64,000 nucleotides of DNA from Flaccisagitta enflata (taxonomy: Eukaryota; Chaetognatha; Sagittoidea; Aphragmophora). Location of the stretch: NCBI GenBank assembly GCA_965153355.1, contig OZ231127.1, forward strand, positions 65,100,001 through 65,164,000. Reading direction: 5' to 3'. The notes beneath the pieces are model-generated. The model was not told the origin of the DNA, did no database searches, and worked only from the letters and a program-made list of their open reading frames with translations. Position 1 is the first letter of the stretch. Each line of letters begins with the position of its first letter. A program made the translations under genes and the position numbers. Below are positions 26,312 through 38,249 of this stretch, one piece after another.

Positions 26312-28437
26312 ATGGCGGCCACACTCGCGATCGTTTTGCTTCTTGCGGCCGTTTCACGGCAGAGCTACGCAGGCGATTACTGGACTTTTAGCGCGGGAAA
26401 CAGAAGTCAGTTCCAAGAGTGGGAGAGAAACATTTGCGCTGCCTACTTCAAAGTCAGTGGTTTGGGTAAGTTAGGGGTATTTCAGGTCCCGGCGCTGTAA
26501 GGAAAATGAGCTGATGTACGTTGGGCACCCTGTAGTTAATTCTACCCGGTTCTATTCTCGACATAATTATGTCATCCCTCCAGATCGATCAATGTTCCCC
26601 GCTGGCCAATTGTGGGAAGACAATGTCTGCGTCAACGATCCGTCATTTTATCTCGCCTGCAAATATTTCAACGGCGTATTTTCCGGCGAGAAGCGTCAAT
26701 GTCCACCTGGAAAGTTGTTTTATCATGGAAAGAACCAACTGTGGGAGAAGACCTGCGTCCCGGCCAACAAATGCGATCGCACGAAGCAATGTCCCAACTG
26801 GCTGCAGATTGCTCCGCCAACCCCTGGTACTCAAATATAGCGCTCATATAGAGCTTTTAAAGCTTTTACATTTTCATAGTTTGCTTTTTGAAGCACTGTT
26901 CTGTTTTGCCGATGTATTATCTCGTAAAAACCGATCAAAAGGCACATGAGCCTGACTGTGGCGCGCGCTTATTGGTGTAGTTGGATCCTTTTCACCTGAT
27001 CCCTCTCCCTTTTCTCCTATCAGTCCTTAAAGAATGCCTCCGCCGGTGGTACGAGGCTCAACGTGCTTTCGACGCGGGAGCTGTTGACTACTACCAGCCC
27101 CAATGCGATGTCAACGGTGACTACATGCCTCTGCAATGCAGCGGCGCCGGCTGTTGGTGCGTTTCTCCTGATGGAGCAATGGTGTCTGAAGTTCAGCGTG
27201 TCGGGCTTTCTAAGGCGACGTGCCTGCTCTACAGGAAAGGTATGTCTTTTTCTTATGTTCCGTGAATTCGTATTGGTACTTCAACCCTGCCTGCATTATT
27301 TTGTATACAATCATTAGTCTAGAATAATCATTTGCAAGGCTTTGTTATGGAGATTATATTGCTGACCTTATGTTTCCCGCTTTGGTTTGTTCAGATCCTT
27401 TCCATGGCAAAGACGAGTCTCCTATTAGCAAGGATCTGACGCCAGTTTCCAGCGGCACTCACGGCTGCATCGACTGCGTCATCGACGAATGTCACAAATG
27501 CCTCTGCAACGCCGCTCTAAAGTGGGGCAACAAGGGAGTCGCTTACGTGGTCGACCCGAATAACAAAGCTCGTAACCAGTATTTGGTCTGCGAAGGCACC
27601 CGCATCACCTGCCATCCATGCCCAAAAGGTAGTAGCATTCTTTCTCGGTGTAATTGACTCGGTTATGGGCCACTTCTCTGGCAGCTTCTTAGTCCGTCAG
27701 TTGATAGGTCGGTCTTAGTCGTCCAGGTTATAAACCTGCTGGGTCTTTTAGTCACCTTCATAAAGTACTTGTTAGTTGGTCCCTCGGTTACTGTCTGCCA
27801 GTTTGTCCATTTTGTCCGATCGCATTTTGAACATTACACGGCAAATCAAAGGAGTGTTTGTCTTTCTCTCCTACTTTTGATTAACGAATTCCCCTTGTAG
27901 ACGATCGCCACCCACCCCTGTCCTCACTCCTAAACTAACCTCCACCCCGTACCTCTAGCCTTTTGTTTAATGATCACATCTCTTCGTTATGACTTTCCTT
28001 CAGGTTTGGTCTTCGATTGCCGTCGCGGAGTCTGCGCCACGACAGGTGAATGTCCTTCTATCCCCGCCAAATGCTACTCGTCTTGCCCAGTCTCTACCAA
28101 GGGCCAACGGCTCGGGTTCAAGCTCGGCCTCAAGCGCGACCAGACACCCGCCATTTTCCCACCAGTCGTCACTCCCAAAGTGATCGTTACTTCAGTTTCC
28201 GCCGCCGGTTTGACGAAGCGTCAATGCGCCTGCAAGATGGCGCTAAAGGGTTCCGCCGGTTTGTCTTCCGCCTACGCCTGCGATCCTTACTTGCAGCAAA
28301 ACTACCTCGTTTGCCAAGATGACGGCACCTTCGAGTCGAAGACTTGCCCCGTTGGCAAAGCCTGGAGTTATGTGGAGAAGACTTGCTCTGAGAAAATGCG
28401 TCAATGCCGCCCTCTAACCGCTTGTTCTGATATGTGA
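26312..28437 (+). CDS. Secreted peritrophin-like/thyroglobulin type-1 protein
   Basis: Five exons joined by GT-AG introns, all phase 1: 26312-26465, 26584-26826, 27024-27239, 27395-27628 and 28004-28437, giving 426 residues. Residues 1-20 are a signal peptide (LAIVLLLAAV core, cut after SYA). Residues about 38-120, 220-305 and 350-420 are cysteine-rich modules resembling chitin-binding peritrophin domains (DPSFYLACKYFNG, CPPGKLFY; CPKGLVFD; CPVGKAW). Residues 133-204, exactly exon 3, form a thyroglobulin type-1 domain with six Cys (137, 160, 171, 176, 178, 199) and the signature QC ... CWCV. I infer an extracellular matrix- or glycan-associated protein, and the Tg1 module may inhibit cysteine proteases as in some relatives. 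Chitin binding is a fold resemblance only. No canonical AATAAA was found before the element at 28558. Confidence 0.85.
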
Positions 28438-28557
28438 TTTGCCTGTTTTAACTCTCTTGCCTGTTTTACCTGGCATCTTTTAATGTTTTTTACAGTTGAT
28501 TTTATAAATTCTTTCAATGAAATTTCTTACTTCATCAATACTGTCGCTAGTTTTTTA

Positions 28558-29236
28558 CCAGTAATAGCGGCTGTTGCCGTGAGGAAAAAAGTTGTAAGCA
28601 TTTGTTATTTTACATCAAGCTTTTGTTTTCAGTCTCTGTAAATCTTATTTGATCTAATCAAGAGCGCTTGTTTTTATTGTGCATTTAAACAGAGAAACAA
28701 GACTGAGCTAAAATACTTAATCTCTCAGCTAGATAACCAGCTATGCTTACTGACATGCTTCTTTGTGTTTGCATGCTCATATCAAAACATTTATCGTATT
28801 TGAAATCAAAGTCTAAATGAATTGAGTTGAAATACTTAGCACCCTCATTGATGAGCAGCGATGCTCATTGACATACTCTTTTGTATTTTTTCTTTTAATA
28901 TTTATCAAAATATTCAAATATTGCATTTAAAATCAGAAAACACTGCTATATAAGCTAAAATGTACACAGAAGCAGCTACTCTTGAAAGCATGTTCTCCTA
29001 TATTTGCATACCACAAACAAATATAAATACTCCTTTGTTGATTTTATACATTATAAAAAAAATGCAAAATATTTGTCATGGAGCATTCTGCTTGACGCCA
29101 AATAAAAGAAATCTAATTTACTTTTTTTTGTCCAAGTGTGCAATCAGCTTTGAGGTTTAACTTTTGCATGTGATGATTGGAACCATGTTTTTCTCGAATA
29201 TGTCAATTGGAGGACTGACTTCGACTTTTTGCCCGA
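28558..29236 (-). mobile_element. Helitron-like nonautonomous element, copy 2
   Basis: Begins 120 bp after the gene's stop codon. On the minus strand it starts TCGGGCAAAAAGTCG and ends ACTGG, with a decayed hairpin (AGCGGCTGTTGCC on the plus strand). The interior matches copies 1 and 4 but is shorter. The right flank starts with C rather than T, so it is older or mutated. Confidence 0.7.
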
Positions 29237-30434
29237 CCAAGTAACTTCATTCTATCAAAGAAAAGAAACAAAATAGATAAATATACAGTTGCAAAATCTT
29301 GGGCTGTGATTGCGCCCGAGCGCGGCGTTAGAGCTCCAAACGACTGAATTTTGCATTGATTAGGGCATAACTGACTACAGGGTGTTTTAAGTCAGTTGCA
29401 ACTCAAAGAATCGACGTATCTCGGCTTCTAGGTTCTGTGATCAATTTTTTAAAAAGATATGAATATCTTAGTCTACCTTTTTTACATACCATTACTTCTG
29501 GGATCGTATTTCTTCAAAGTACAAATATGATTTCTAACATCTTTTCTTTTTAGTTAACTTGGAAGTAGATGCTTTTCTAAACTAATAAAACTAGAACCCT
29601 AGGATTGGTCTCATATAACGGATAATTAGATTTTTGATCTCCAATGCAAGAAATTTGCAAGTTTTGTTGTTGAAAGATTTTGATTGGTGTTTTATATGAA
29701 TAATTCTTATTTTCAGCTTCATGGTGCAAATACCAGTCTTTGGGAGGGCCCATAATCAAGGTTTCTTAATTCCAACGCTAAAGCTAGAATTTCAGCCTAA
29801 ATTCATTATTTTAACTTGGTCTGATAGTTAAGAATTTAGCTTTTAGTTTTAAATGTTAACCTCACATTTTAAATCTGAAGCTCAAGGCTTGGCGAGTCTT
29901 ACTTTAACCCCTGGAGATAAAAGGATTCCTTGGAGGGTCCTGAGGGGGGGGGGGGGAAAGATATGTTGCTTTCAATTTAGGTACTAATTCAAATGATTTA
30001 GCGGTCCTGTTATAAGACACTTTTGAAGTGTCATTTTCAAGTCATATATTTGGTTGAGAACAATCTGAATGTAATTTGGAAAAAAGTCGAGATTCGAACA
30101 TTCGAAGACTTTTTGATTTCCGCGAAGAAAAATTATTTTCCCTTTTTCTCATGAAGCGTTTGAGAAAGTTGCTGCTTTTCTGGAGCTGAATGGGACTACG
30201 CATGAAATTAATACCTAAGAAAGAGCTAATTCTCCTCTTTCAGATGACGCCAAGCAGAATTCTGTGCGATCAATAGTTTTGGAGCTATGAATTTTTGAAT
30301 CTTTTTTTATTTTTCCGCATTTTTCGCGTTTTCCCAAAAAACGAGGAATCGAGTTAGTTGGAAGTCTGTTTGAACTTTTAAATGTCCTAGGTGATAATTA
30401 TGCATCCTGGCAGCACATTTTCTCTCATTTCAAC
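29237..30434. other. No gene seen; diverged repeat remnants
   Basis: AT-rich spacer with a G-run at 29945-29955. CCAAGCAGAATTCTG near 30251-30265 is the inverted form of a motif inside the Helitron-like family, so part of this may be an old inverted copy. No exons supported. Confidence 0.45.
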
Positions 30435-30590
30435 TCCGGACTCTATGAGAGGCTTTGTCTGTCAGTCCATCCATCGGTCTGTTGGTCCGTCTGTCCATCC
30501 AATTGGAAAAGTGGAAAAACAAGCGGTCTAGATACTTGTGTGGGGGGGTCTGGGTGTGGATGGGGTTGGATGCCCCTGATACCTGTGTTA
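30435..30590 (+). repeat. HTR element, truncated at both ends
   Basis: Retains ACTCTATGAGAGGCTTTGTC, CATCGGTCTGTTGGTCCGTC, AAAAGTGGAAAAACAAGCG and GGTTGGATGCCCCTG. The left hairpin and the terminal CCACCCGTCC are missing, replaced on the right by the CT microsatellite. Confidence 0.7.
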
Positions 30591-30599
30591 CATGTTTTT

Positions 30600-30756
<157 letters not shown>

Positions 30757-31373
30757 CATCTCTCAGCATTTACGACTTTTTTCCTACGGCGATTAGCCGC
30801 CTTTATTGGTAAACGGAAGAGGGAAGGGGAGGACAAAGTTTTGGCATAATCGACATTGAGCTAACTTTGTTTCGCCTAGGAGTATGACTGCGACAGGCTT
30901 TTCACGGAAAAGTTTGAGTTAGAAACAATTTCGCAATAGAGCGATTTGTTTCCGTCAACTTGGCATCAGGAATAGGATGGGAGGTATGTTGAATTATTAC
31001 ATATTTTGACGCGTATAAAGTTGAACGCATTTTGCAGTTTGTTCTTGATGCTAATGATTTGTGCCATCAAATTCTAAATTGCCAAAAGAAGTCGTCTATT
31101 TTTACTTGTTGAACTTTTTGCGACCAAGCGGAAATATCTAGGACGCACTGAAAATTACCATAGAATTTGCTACCCGAGCTAGATAAGTTATGAAATTTGT
31201 AAAATGAAATTTAATGACAATTTTTGTTTTTATGTTTTCAATTAAACTGTCAACAGCGATATTTTGCATGAAGTGACTTGCCTATGCCAGTTTTAAACCC
31301 CAATCCTTTATTTTACAGCTGAAAAAATATGCAAAATACAATAGAAAACTACTTTTGTCAATCTACCATAGCT

Positions 31374-31516
31374 CATTGAAAATTTTAATTTTGCATAGAA
31401 AATCAAAATATCAACAAAACAAGAACATAGCGCGATTCCTAAAACATAAACTGAGGGCGCTATGTTCTTATTTTAATGATATTTGGATTTTTTATGCAAA
31501 TTTAAAATTTTCAGTG
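31374..31516. repeat. Compact hairpin: 60-bp arms, 23-nt loop
   Basis: Left arm 31374-31433 and right arm 31457-31516 pair along most of their length. Landmarks are GAACATAGCGC facing GCGCTATGTTC at the loop and CATTGAAAATTTTAA facing TTAAAATTTTCAGTG at the base. No ORF. A small MITE or a hairpin-RNA source. Confidence 0.8.
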
Positions 31517-31885
31517 ATCAGTTACTGAAATGATTGTCGCTATTTTTTTCACTTTTTAGTCTTATCAGAATCGAATTTCCTTCAATCTTTTAGCATATTT
31601 GTCATTTGACAGTGACAGATCGGTTTTCTCATGTAAGTTTACACATTTAAGTACAAAAAAATAAGCACAAGAATTGACCTGAGCAAAATAGCAGGTGAAT
31701 AAACTTTATCCTCCGTACCTTTTACTTTAATTTCAGTGTCCTAGCAGCGATGATCCAAATTTAGGTGAAGAGGACCTTGTGAGCTCTCTGACAAGTTCGT
31801 CATTATGTTCAACGCCCTTTCTTAATGTTACCTGCCCACCCTCCGATATCGTATCCCCGAGCCATTATGTTCAACGCCCTTTTTT
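31517..31885. other. Spacer with a possible lone exon
   Basis: A good acceptor (TTTACTTTAATTTCAG, ending 31736) is followed by an open frame starting CPSSDDPNLGEEDLVSSL that runs into the foldback element. Without a donor or partner exons it is not called as a gene. A 20-bp direct repeat starting CATTATGTTCAACGCCC occurs at 31801 and 31863. Confidence 0.35.
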
Positions 31886-32314
31886 GGGCAGCGGCCCCGA
31901 AGGGGCCGATGACCTATGCTTTCACACAGGAGAAATTTCTCCTTCTTCTTCTCCTCCTCCGTCCGTCCACCCTTTCGAAGCTCATACCCCAGTTGTGAGG
32001 CCCAAATCATAGTCTCAAGGTCCAAATTCTTACTTCAAGGCCCAAATTCCAGCCTCGAAGCTCAAATCTCAGCGTCAAGGCTCAAATCCCAGCCTTGAGA
32101 CTCAAATCCCAGCCTTGAGGCTCAAATCCCAGCCTCAAGACTCAAATCCCAGCCTCGAGGCTTGAAACTCAAATTCCAGTCAAGAACCTTCAAACTTACT
32201 AAGCATAGGTCAGTGGCCCCTTCGGGGCCGCTGCCCCTCTCACCCTCACACATCCACATACACTCACATGGGGGCAATGGGTACCGCTGACCATCTAACG
32301 CTTTTGCGACTATT
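31886..32314 (+). mobile_element. Foldback (FB) element 2
   Basis: Left end is GGGCAGCGGCCCCGAAGGGG, then CCGATGACCTATGCTTTCAC. The inverted counterpart AAGCATAGGTCAGTGG, then CCCCTTCGGGGCCGCTGCCC lies at about 32200-32236. The core is 21-bp minisatellite (CTCAAATCCCAGCCTTGAGG). The right tail GGTACCGCTGACCATCTAACG is shared with the other FB copies. Confidence 0.8.
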
Positions 32315-32422
32315 TAATGTGTGACCCTGCCCACTCCTCCGATATTGTTTTCCCCATATCCCCATATCCTACTCTTCTTTTTAGTTGCGGACACGCAATT
32401 CTGAAAGAGGCTTGGTTCTATC

Positions 32423-34046
32423 TAGGGCCGGCAGTAGTTGACTTTTACTAGTTAGTTAACTACTACCATTTTCAGAAAATTAACAGTTAACTAGACCAAA
32501 TTATCTAGTTAGAATAGTTAAAACAAAAAAAGTAAGTGTTGAATTGTGAAGTCCTTTGAAACACTTTAAGCTGTTGAAAATAGATTTGTGAGCCTGCATT
32601 TTTTTCAAAACAGTCCCTGCAATTATATTTGTGCGTCTGTACTCTGCAATACTGAAGCTTCATGCATCAGTTTAAACTGAAAATGGTCGTGATGTAAAAA
32701 TCACGTCCTGATAGTGTTTTATGCACCAATATGTGGAATCATCTTAGGATTATGGCAAGTGGTCCAGAATGGGTCAGGAACTCAGGACGCTTTCAATTAG
32801 GTCATTATACCCAAGTCGACTATTGTTTTCTATTCTGCCTCTTTGGTAATTCCAATCATCCTTCTCAGTCCATATTGTCTTTTTTGGCCTTTCCATAAAA
32901 CCCATTTCTTCTGCAGACTATCAATGCTCAAGTAAATGTGTTTAGCTTTTTTTTACCTCATGTTATATTCTACCTTATTGCATACAGATTTATCAATTGC
33001 ACTAAATTGAATGTTTATAAGTCTGTATATGTCAGTCTGTCGGTCTGTCAGCCTTTCTGCCACTCAATCACTCCACATTTTAGTATTGTTTCAGTTTTCT
33101 GTAATTTACTCATACAACAACTTAGTTTATTGAAGCAAAGGACATCAGATATGCGATCATCTACAAGCAAGTACCGTATTTTTTCCATTTATCGCCCCCC
33201 CTCCAATTAACGCCCCCCCCCTCTTTCTGCTCCTCAGAATAATGATTTGAGGGAAGATGAAGAAGTGAATGACCATTGAAAGAGAAATTATTTTGCTTAT
33301 TTCAGTGTCTATTATCAGGGATTGATTAGAAAACAAGCAAAAAATATCACTCTGATACATTTAATATCACTTTTCTGATATTCTAGATAGCATTCATTGT
33401 AAAAAACATAGGAAAAGAGAACGTTTATGAATCAAAAGGGGGCGCTTATTGGAGGGTAAAATGACAATATTTTTTTCAAATTTCAAATGCGCCCGGGGCG
33501 CTAATTAGAAAAAATACGGTATTCATGATTTTTGAACAATTTGGCTAGTTCATTGATCAATTACCCTGTCAAAAAAAGAAATGAAATGGTTGTTCAACAA
33601 CCTCTGCGTCTTTTGTTAGGGTAGAAAGAGTCCTCAATACAGCAGGACTGTGTTTCTAAAGTGATAGTTTCTCTCTCTAACAGGAATGTTGATAATCTTT
33701 GCTTTCTATGAAATTACTTGTCCTGAAAAATCTATTCTTTCCCTCCTCGTTTAGTAATAATGGATTTGATGTTTGACATGCTTTGATTTACGAGTGATAT
33801 AATCTTGAAACAATCATTGTTTGCTATTTGAACTAATTTTATGGTTATTCTGCATTACGCCATCATGATCATGATAGATTTCAAAAACATTACAAGATTT
33901 AACTGAGAGATATATGGCTTACTAAAGATTTCACGCTTGAAAACGATGGAAGCTGGTTTTGACTACTTTTGTAGTTAACTAGGCAAAAGAGTAGTTAGTT
34001 AACTAATAACTAGTTAATTTGAAATCCTTAACTACTGCCGGTCCTA
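32423..34046. mobile_element. hAT-type nonautonomous transposon
   Basis: The termini TAGGGCCGGCAGTAGTT and AACTACTGCCGGTCCTA are inverted repeats with one mismatch in 17 bp. They are flanked by exact 8-bp duplications GTTCTATC (32415-32422 and 34047-34054), which is the hAT signature. Subterminal ACTAGTTAGTTAACTA motifs occur at both ends. No transposase ORF remains. A smaller TIR element is nested at 33172-33521. Confidence 0.88.
33172..33521. mobile_element. Nested TA-flanked MITE
   Basis: Inverted ends TACCGTATTTTTTC and GAAAAAATACGGTA, consistent with a TA target duplication. Internal CGCCCCCCC and GGGGGCGC/GCGCCCGGGGCGC blocks lie near the two ends. About 350 bp and noncoding. Confidence 0.8.
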
Positions 34047-34125
34047 GTTCTATCGTCCGCTCTTCAGTCGGTTCATGGTGATTGGGTAGAAAAACGGGCG
34101 TTTAAGATACTTTTTGAAAAACGAA

Positions 34126-35384
34126 GCAATAAAAGTTTCAATTCTTGGGGCATAAAAGGGGAATTGTCATTCAGCTTAGGTACCATGATTAAGATTAGTA
34201 CAGTTTTTATTGCTTACTAAGAAATTGAAGAAATTGCAAGATTCTACATTGCTTATCTGAACTGAAATTTCATTGTAGTCGGAAAGGAAGATAAACGCGA
34301 TATGCAAATGAGTATTTAATATTTACTGGATTGTTTCAAGATGCTGCTTTTATCCTTGCGGCGATGAGCGAGTATGTCTATCTGTCTATCCCTCTTTCTC
34401 AATGTCTTTTCTTTGAGCGAATGATTATCCGATTGATTTCAGCTAGAACTTCGTTATCTAACTATGGCAAAAAAAAAAAGCGAACAACTTGTTTGTCAAT
34501 GTTTCACATACAAGCAATGAGAAAAACATAGCAAAATTCATGACCATTTTAAAGATCTGCGAAAGATCTTTCACGTGAGACCTTGCTGAATGTTCTAGCT
34601 CTATCCGTTTAGAAATGGCATTAGAATGAAGACAGGTGGTCAAGAATTTGGAAATTCACTACGCCACTTTCATGGGTTATCTTTATTCTAACATAAAAAC
34701 TAAACGCATTGAGTTAAAAAATCATTCTTGGCGCCATTTTAAAGAAAATTTGAAGCTCTTTAATTTGCTCATGGATAACGAGTAGCTAAGACAATCCTGA
34801 GCTGCATTATTGACAAAAACGGAAAGACTAAAATCGCTCATTGGAAAAAAAGTTGGAATAAGCACTTTTTTCAATCGGCGATTTTTTTCTTCAAACCATT
34901 GCCATTTCTAAACGAATAAAGCTACAATGACCAGCAACGTCGCATTTGGAAGATTTTTTGCAGAGCTTTAAAACGGTCATGGATTTTCTATGGTTCAGGC
35001 CCATAGTTGAGCAGAAACTAACAAAACAAAGTGTTCGCTTTTTTTCTTTGCCATAGTTAATCTTGATGCAGTGCGAAGCGAGAAAAACAAGTGCAAAAGG
35101 GCAACAGTTGAATGATTTGAATGCTCCGTGAACACAATCACAAACGTACAAACTATTGAATCCATGAAAAATAGAGAAGATATTGATAAAAAATTTGATA
35201 GTTAAAAAATCAAACACACAAATGATCAAAGGGACTAAAAACCGCTGACCACTTTATTTACATGATGAACATGAACGACGAATGATATGTTAAGGGATAC
35301 GACGACAAATGAAATGACGAATATATGATGAAGAAAGCTAATGTAAATCATTATTGTGATGAGGGAAGTGACATGAGTTACTGG
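34126..35384. repeat. Diverged inverted repeat (about 34458-34630 / 34893-35065)
   Basis: The two stretches are imperfect inverted copies (roughly 70 percent by eye), sharing ACTATGGCAAAAAAAAAAAG and CCGTTTAGAAATGGCA-type landmarks. Short ORFs on the minus strand over both arms look spurious. 34126-34457 has no other feature. Confidence 0.55.
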
Positions 35385-35455
35385 CATTCTTACAGACGGA
35401 CGGACCGATGAACCAACAAAGCTACATTTACAGAGTCGCGTGCACGCGAGTAAGG
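35385..35455 (-). repeat. HTR element, left-end fragment
   Basis: Minus-oriented: ACGGACGGACCGATGAACCA followed by AGAGTCGCGTGCACGCGAG. Only the hairpin and tetranucleotide part are present. No gene is supported in 35456-35712. Confidence 0.65.
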
Positions 35456-35712
35456 AGAAGAAAAAAGAAAATTATAAAGAGCCGAAAAAAGAACCGTCAA
35501 TAACGAGGCCAAGGAGGGCCTCCACAAACAAATACGCGAGGCATCTTTTTTGTCACGTCCGAGATCGTGACGTCACAAGAGGCCCGCTTTTGACACCGAG
35601 GCTTTGGCTTCGAGACTTTCAACCGAGGCTTTGACATCAGAGGCTTTGACATCGAGGCTTGAATCGGGTACCCCGAGGTCAACAATGATGACATCAGCAA
35701 AGAGAGCCAAAG

Positions 35713-35761
35713 ATGGTGTCAAACTTTGCGAGGAGGAAGAGAAATGATGATGATGGGATAA

Positions 35762-35799
<38 letters not shown>

Positions 35800-36000
35800 A
35801 TTGATGATATAGATGATATAGATGATATTGATGATATCGATGATATTGATGATATTGATGATATCGATGATATTGATGATATAGATGATGATGATGGGAT
35901 AGATGATGATGATGGGATAGATGATGATGATGGGATAGATGATGATGATGGGATAGATGATGATGATGGGATAAATGATGATGATCTTGGCCTGGTGGTT
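35713..36000 (+). repeat. (GAT)n satellite with higher-order units
   Basis: (GAT)n passes into GATATTGATGATATC-type units and then five GATGATGATGGGATA 15-mers. The poly-Asp ORF follows from the repeat. No gene is called. Confidence 0.92.
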
Positions 36001-36594
<594 letters not shown>

Positions 36595-37159
36595 TTGTGA
36601 ATCGCCTTTTGTGTTTTAAAATCGAATTTTTCTGCGGTTTCTTTAAGAAGTTTCGTTTGTCAGAGAAGCACTGTATGCGATGGGTAAGAGATAACAAGAG
36701 AGAGAAAGGCAAAGGGAAAGAGAGAGAAAGAGAAAGAGAGAGAGAGAGAATGAGAGAGATGATTAAGAGAGCTTCCTTTCGTTCGACTTTTACAGTTTTG
36801 TTTACTGCCGTTAATTCGTTAAAAGTGAAAATATTTACTCCAGTGTCACATCAATGTATCGTCCGTTCCTAAGAAATGTAAAATTCCTAGTTTTCGTGTG
36901 TTCTTTATTTTTCCGCAGTGATGTAGACCGGGGTTAAATGAGAATAGGCCTAAAACGCGCTGTCGTCGAATTTCGCCATGTAAAATAAGGCACTCTAATT
37001 AAATTGAGCACTCTAGATTAGAAATAGTTGATTTTGTGAGGGTTGGGTGAGAGACTGAGAGTGTTGGGAGCTTGCACGGATGGCAATTGAATCGGTGTTC
37101 CAAAAAAAAATCAATTGTTATAGCACAAAAAAAGTCGGCAACATCCTTGACCACATCCT

Positions 37160-37290
37160 TAACCGATCGTGTCGGTTTGTCAGTCGGTCGGTCGTTCTGT
37201 CTTTCTGTCGGTCAGGCTTTAGGGAAAGACGCGTCCATTACTTCACTATTCAACCACACGCAACTGAGGCAGCCTCGCACCCGGCCCTGA
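37160..37290 (+). repeat. HTR-like element, diverged
   Basis: GTCGGTTTGTCAGTCGGTCGG tetranucleotides, then CACACGCAACTGAGGCAGCC and CACCCGGCCCTG, corresponding to the distal arm and right end of HTR in altered form. The left hairpin is lost. 37291-37600 has no recognisable feature. Confidence 0.5.
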
Positions 37291-37600
37291 ATACACAGTT
37301 ACACACGGTTCTAAACGCTTTTACCTTTCCATTCACATCATAGCAGGAATTCCACCATATCAGATAACAAAAACTCTCCTCGTGGTCACATGATCAAGAA
37401 GATCTCTATCATGAAAAAATAGTGAAAAAGCGCGTCACACTGTTCTTGCCCCCGCCGCGTGACACCGAAATGAGGTCAAATGACCCTCGTAGGTGTTCTC
37501 CAACATGAGATTTGACCCATGAGACCCAAACTTATCTCTACCAAACTAAAAGAATGATGCATGGTGCGTTGTATCTAATTATGGCTCTTTTTTTTGTGTG

Positions 37601-37736
37601 TGTGTGTGTGTCTTTCTTTGCACTTTCTTTTTTTTTTTTTTCTGTCTTTGTTTCTTTATTTCATTGTTTCCTTCTTTCTTTGTTTCTTTGTTTGTTTGTT
37701 TCTCTCTCTCTTTCTTCCTAACTTTCTCTCTTTCCT

Positions 37737-37768
<32 letters not shown>

Positions 37769-37772
37769 TATT

Positions 37773-37836
<64 letters not shown>

Positions 37837-37848
37837 TCGTTCTTTCGT

Positions 37849-37902
<54 letters not shown>

Positions 37903-38105
37903 TTTCTTGCTCGCTATCTTTCTTTCTCTTTTTAATTCTTTCTTTCTTTCTTTCTTTCTTTCGTTCTTTCGTTCTTTCGTTCTTTCGTTCTTTCGTTCTT
38001 TCGTTCTTTCTTTATTTCTTTCTTCCTGTCTTCCTTTTTTCCCGTTCTTTCTTTCTTTCTTTCTTCTTTTCTTTTTTTCTTTCTTTCTTTCCTTCTTTCT
38101 TCCTC
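37601..38105 (+). repeat. (TTTC)n microsatellite, about 500 bp
   Basis: A GT run at 37596-37611 leads into TTTC repeats with a (GTTCTTTC)n segment near 37960-38010. ORFs of Phe-Leu-Ser are repeat shadows. Confidence 0.95.
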
Positions 38106-38117
38106 ACATCCAAATAT

Positions 38118-38249
38118 ATCTTTATTAATGCATTTCTTAACTTTTTTCCTCTTTCTGACTGTCTAAATTTCTTTCCCTCCTCTTTTATTAATGCATTTCT
38201 TAACTTTTTTCCTCTTTCTGACTGTCTAAATTTCTTTCCCTCCTCCTTT
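38118..38249 (+). repeat. Tandem duplication, two units of about 64 bp
   Basis: The unit beginning TTTATTAATGCATTTCTTAA and ending TTTCTTTCCCTCCTC is present twice, essentially identical. This indicates a very recent duplication at the edge of the TTTC array. Confidence 0.9.

Larger units (their letters stand above)
32382..34125 (+). repeat. HTR element split by an hAT insertion
   Basis: The left part has TTTTTAGTTGCGGACACGCAA at 32382-32402, followed by GAAAGAGGCTTGGTTC. The element resumes at 34047 with TTCTATCGTCCGCTCTTCAG and AAAAACGGGCGTTTAAGATAC. The intervening 1.6 kb is the hAT-type element. Confidence 0.8.

Noticed and set aside
31737-31885. Possible exon after TTTACTTTAATTTCAG
   Set aside because: The acceptor is good and the frame is open, but no donor, partner exon or domain was found, and the frame continues into a foldback element.
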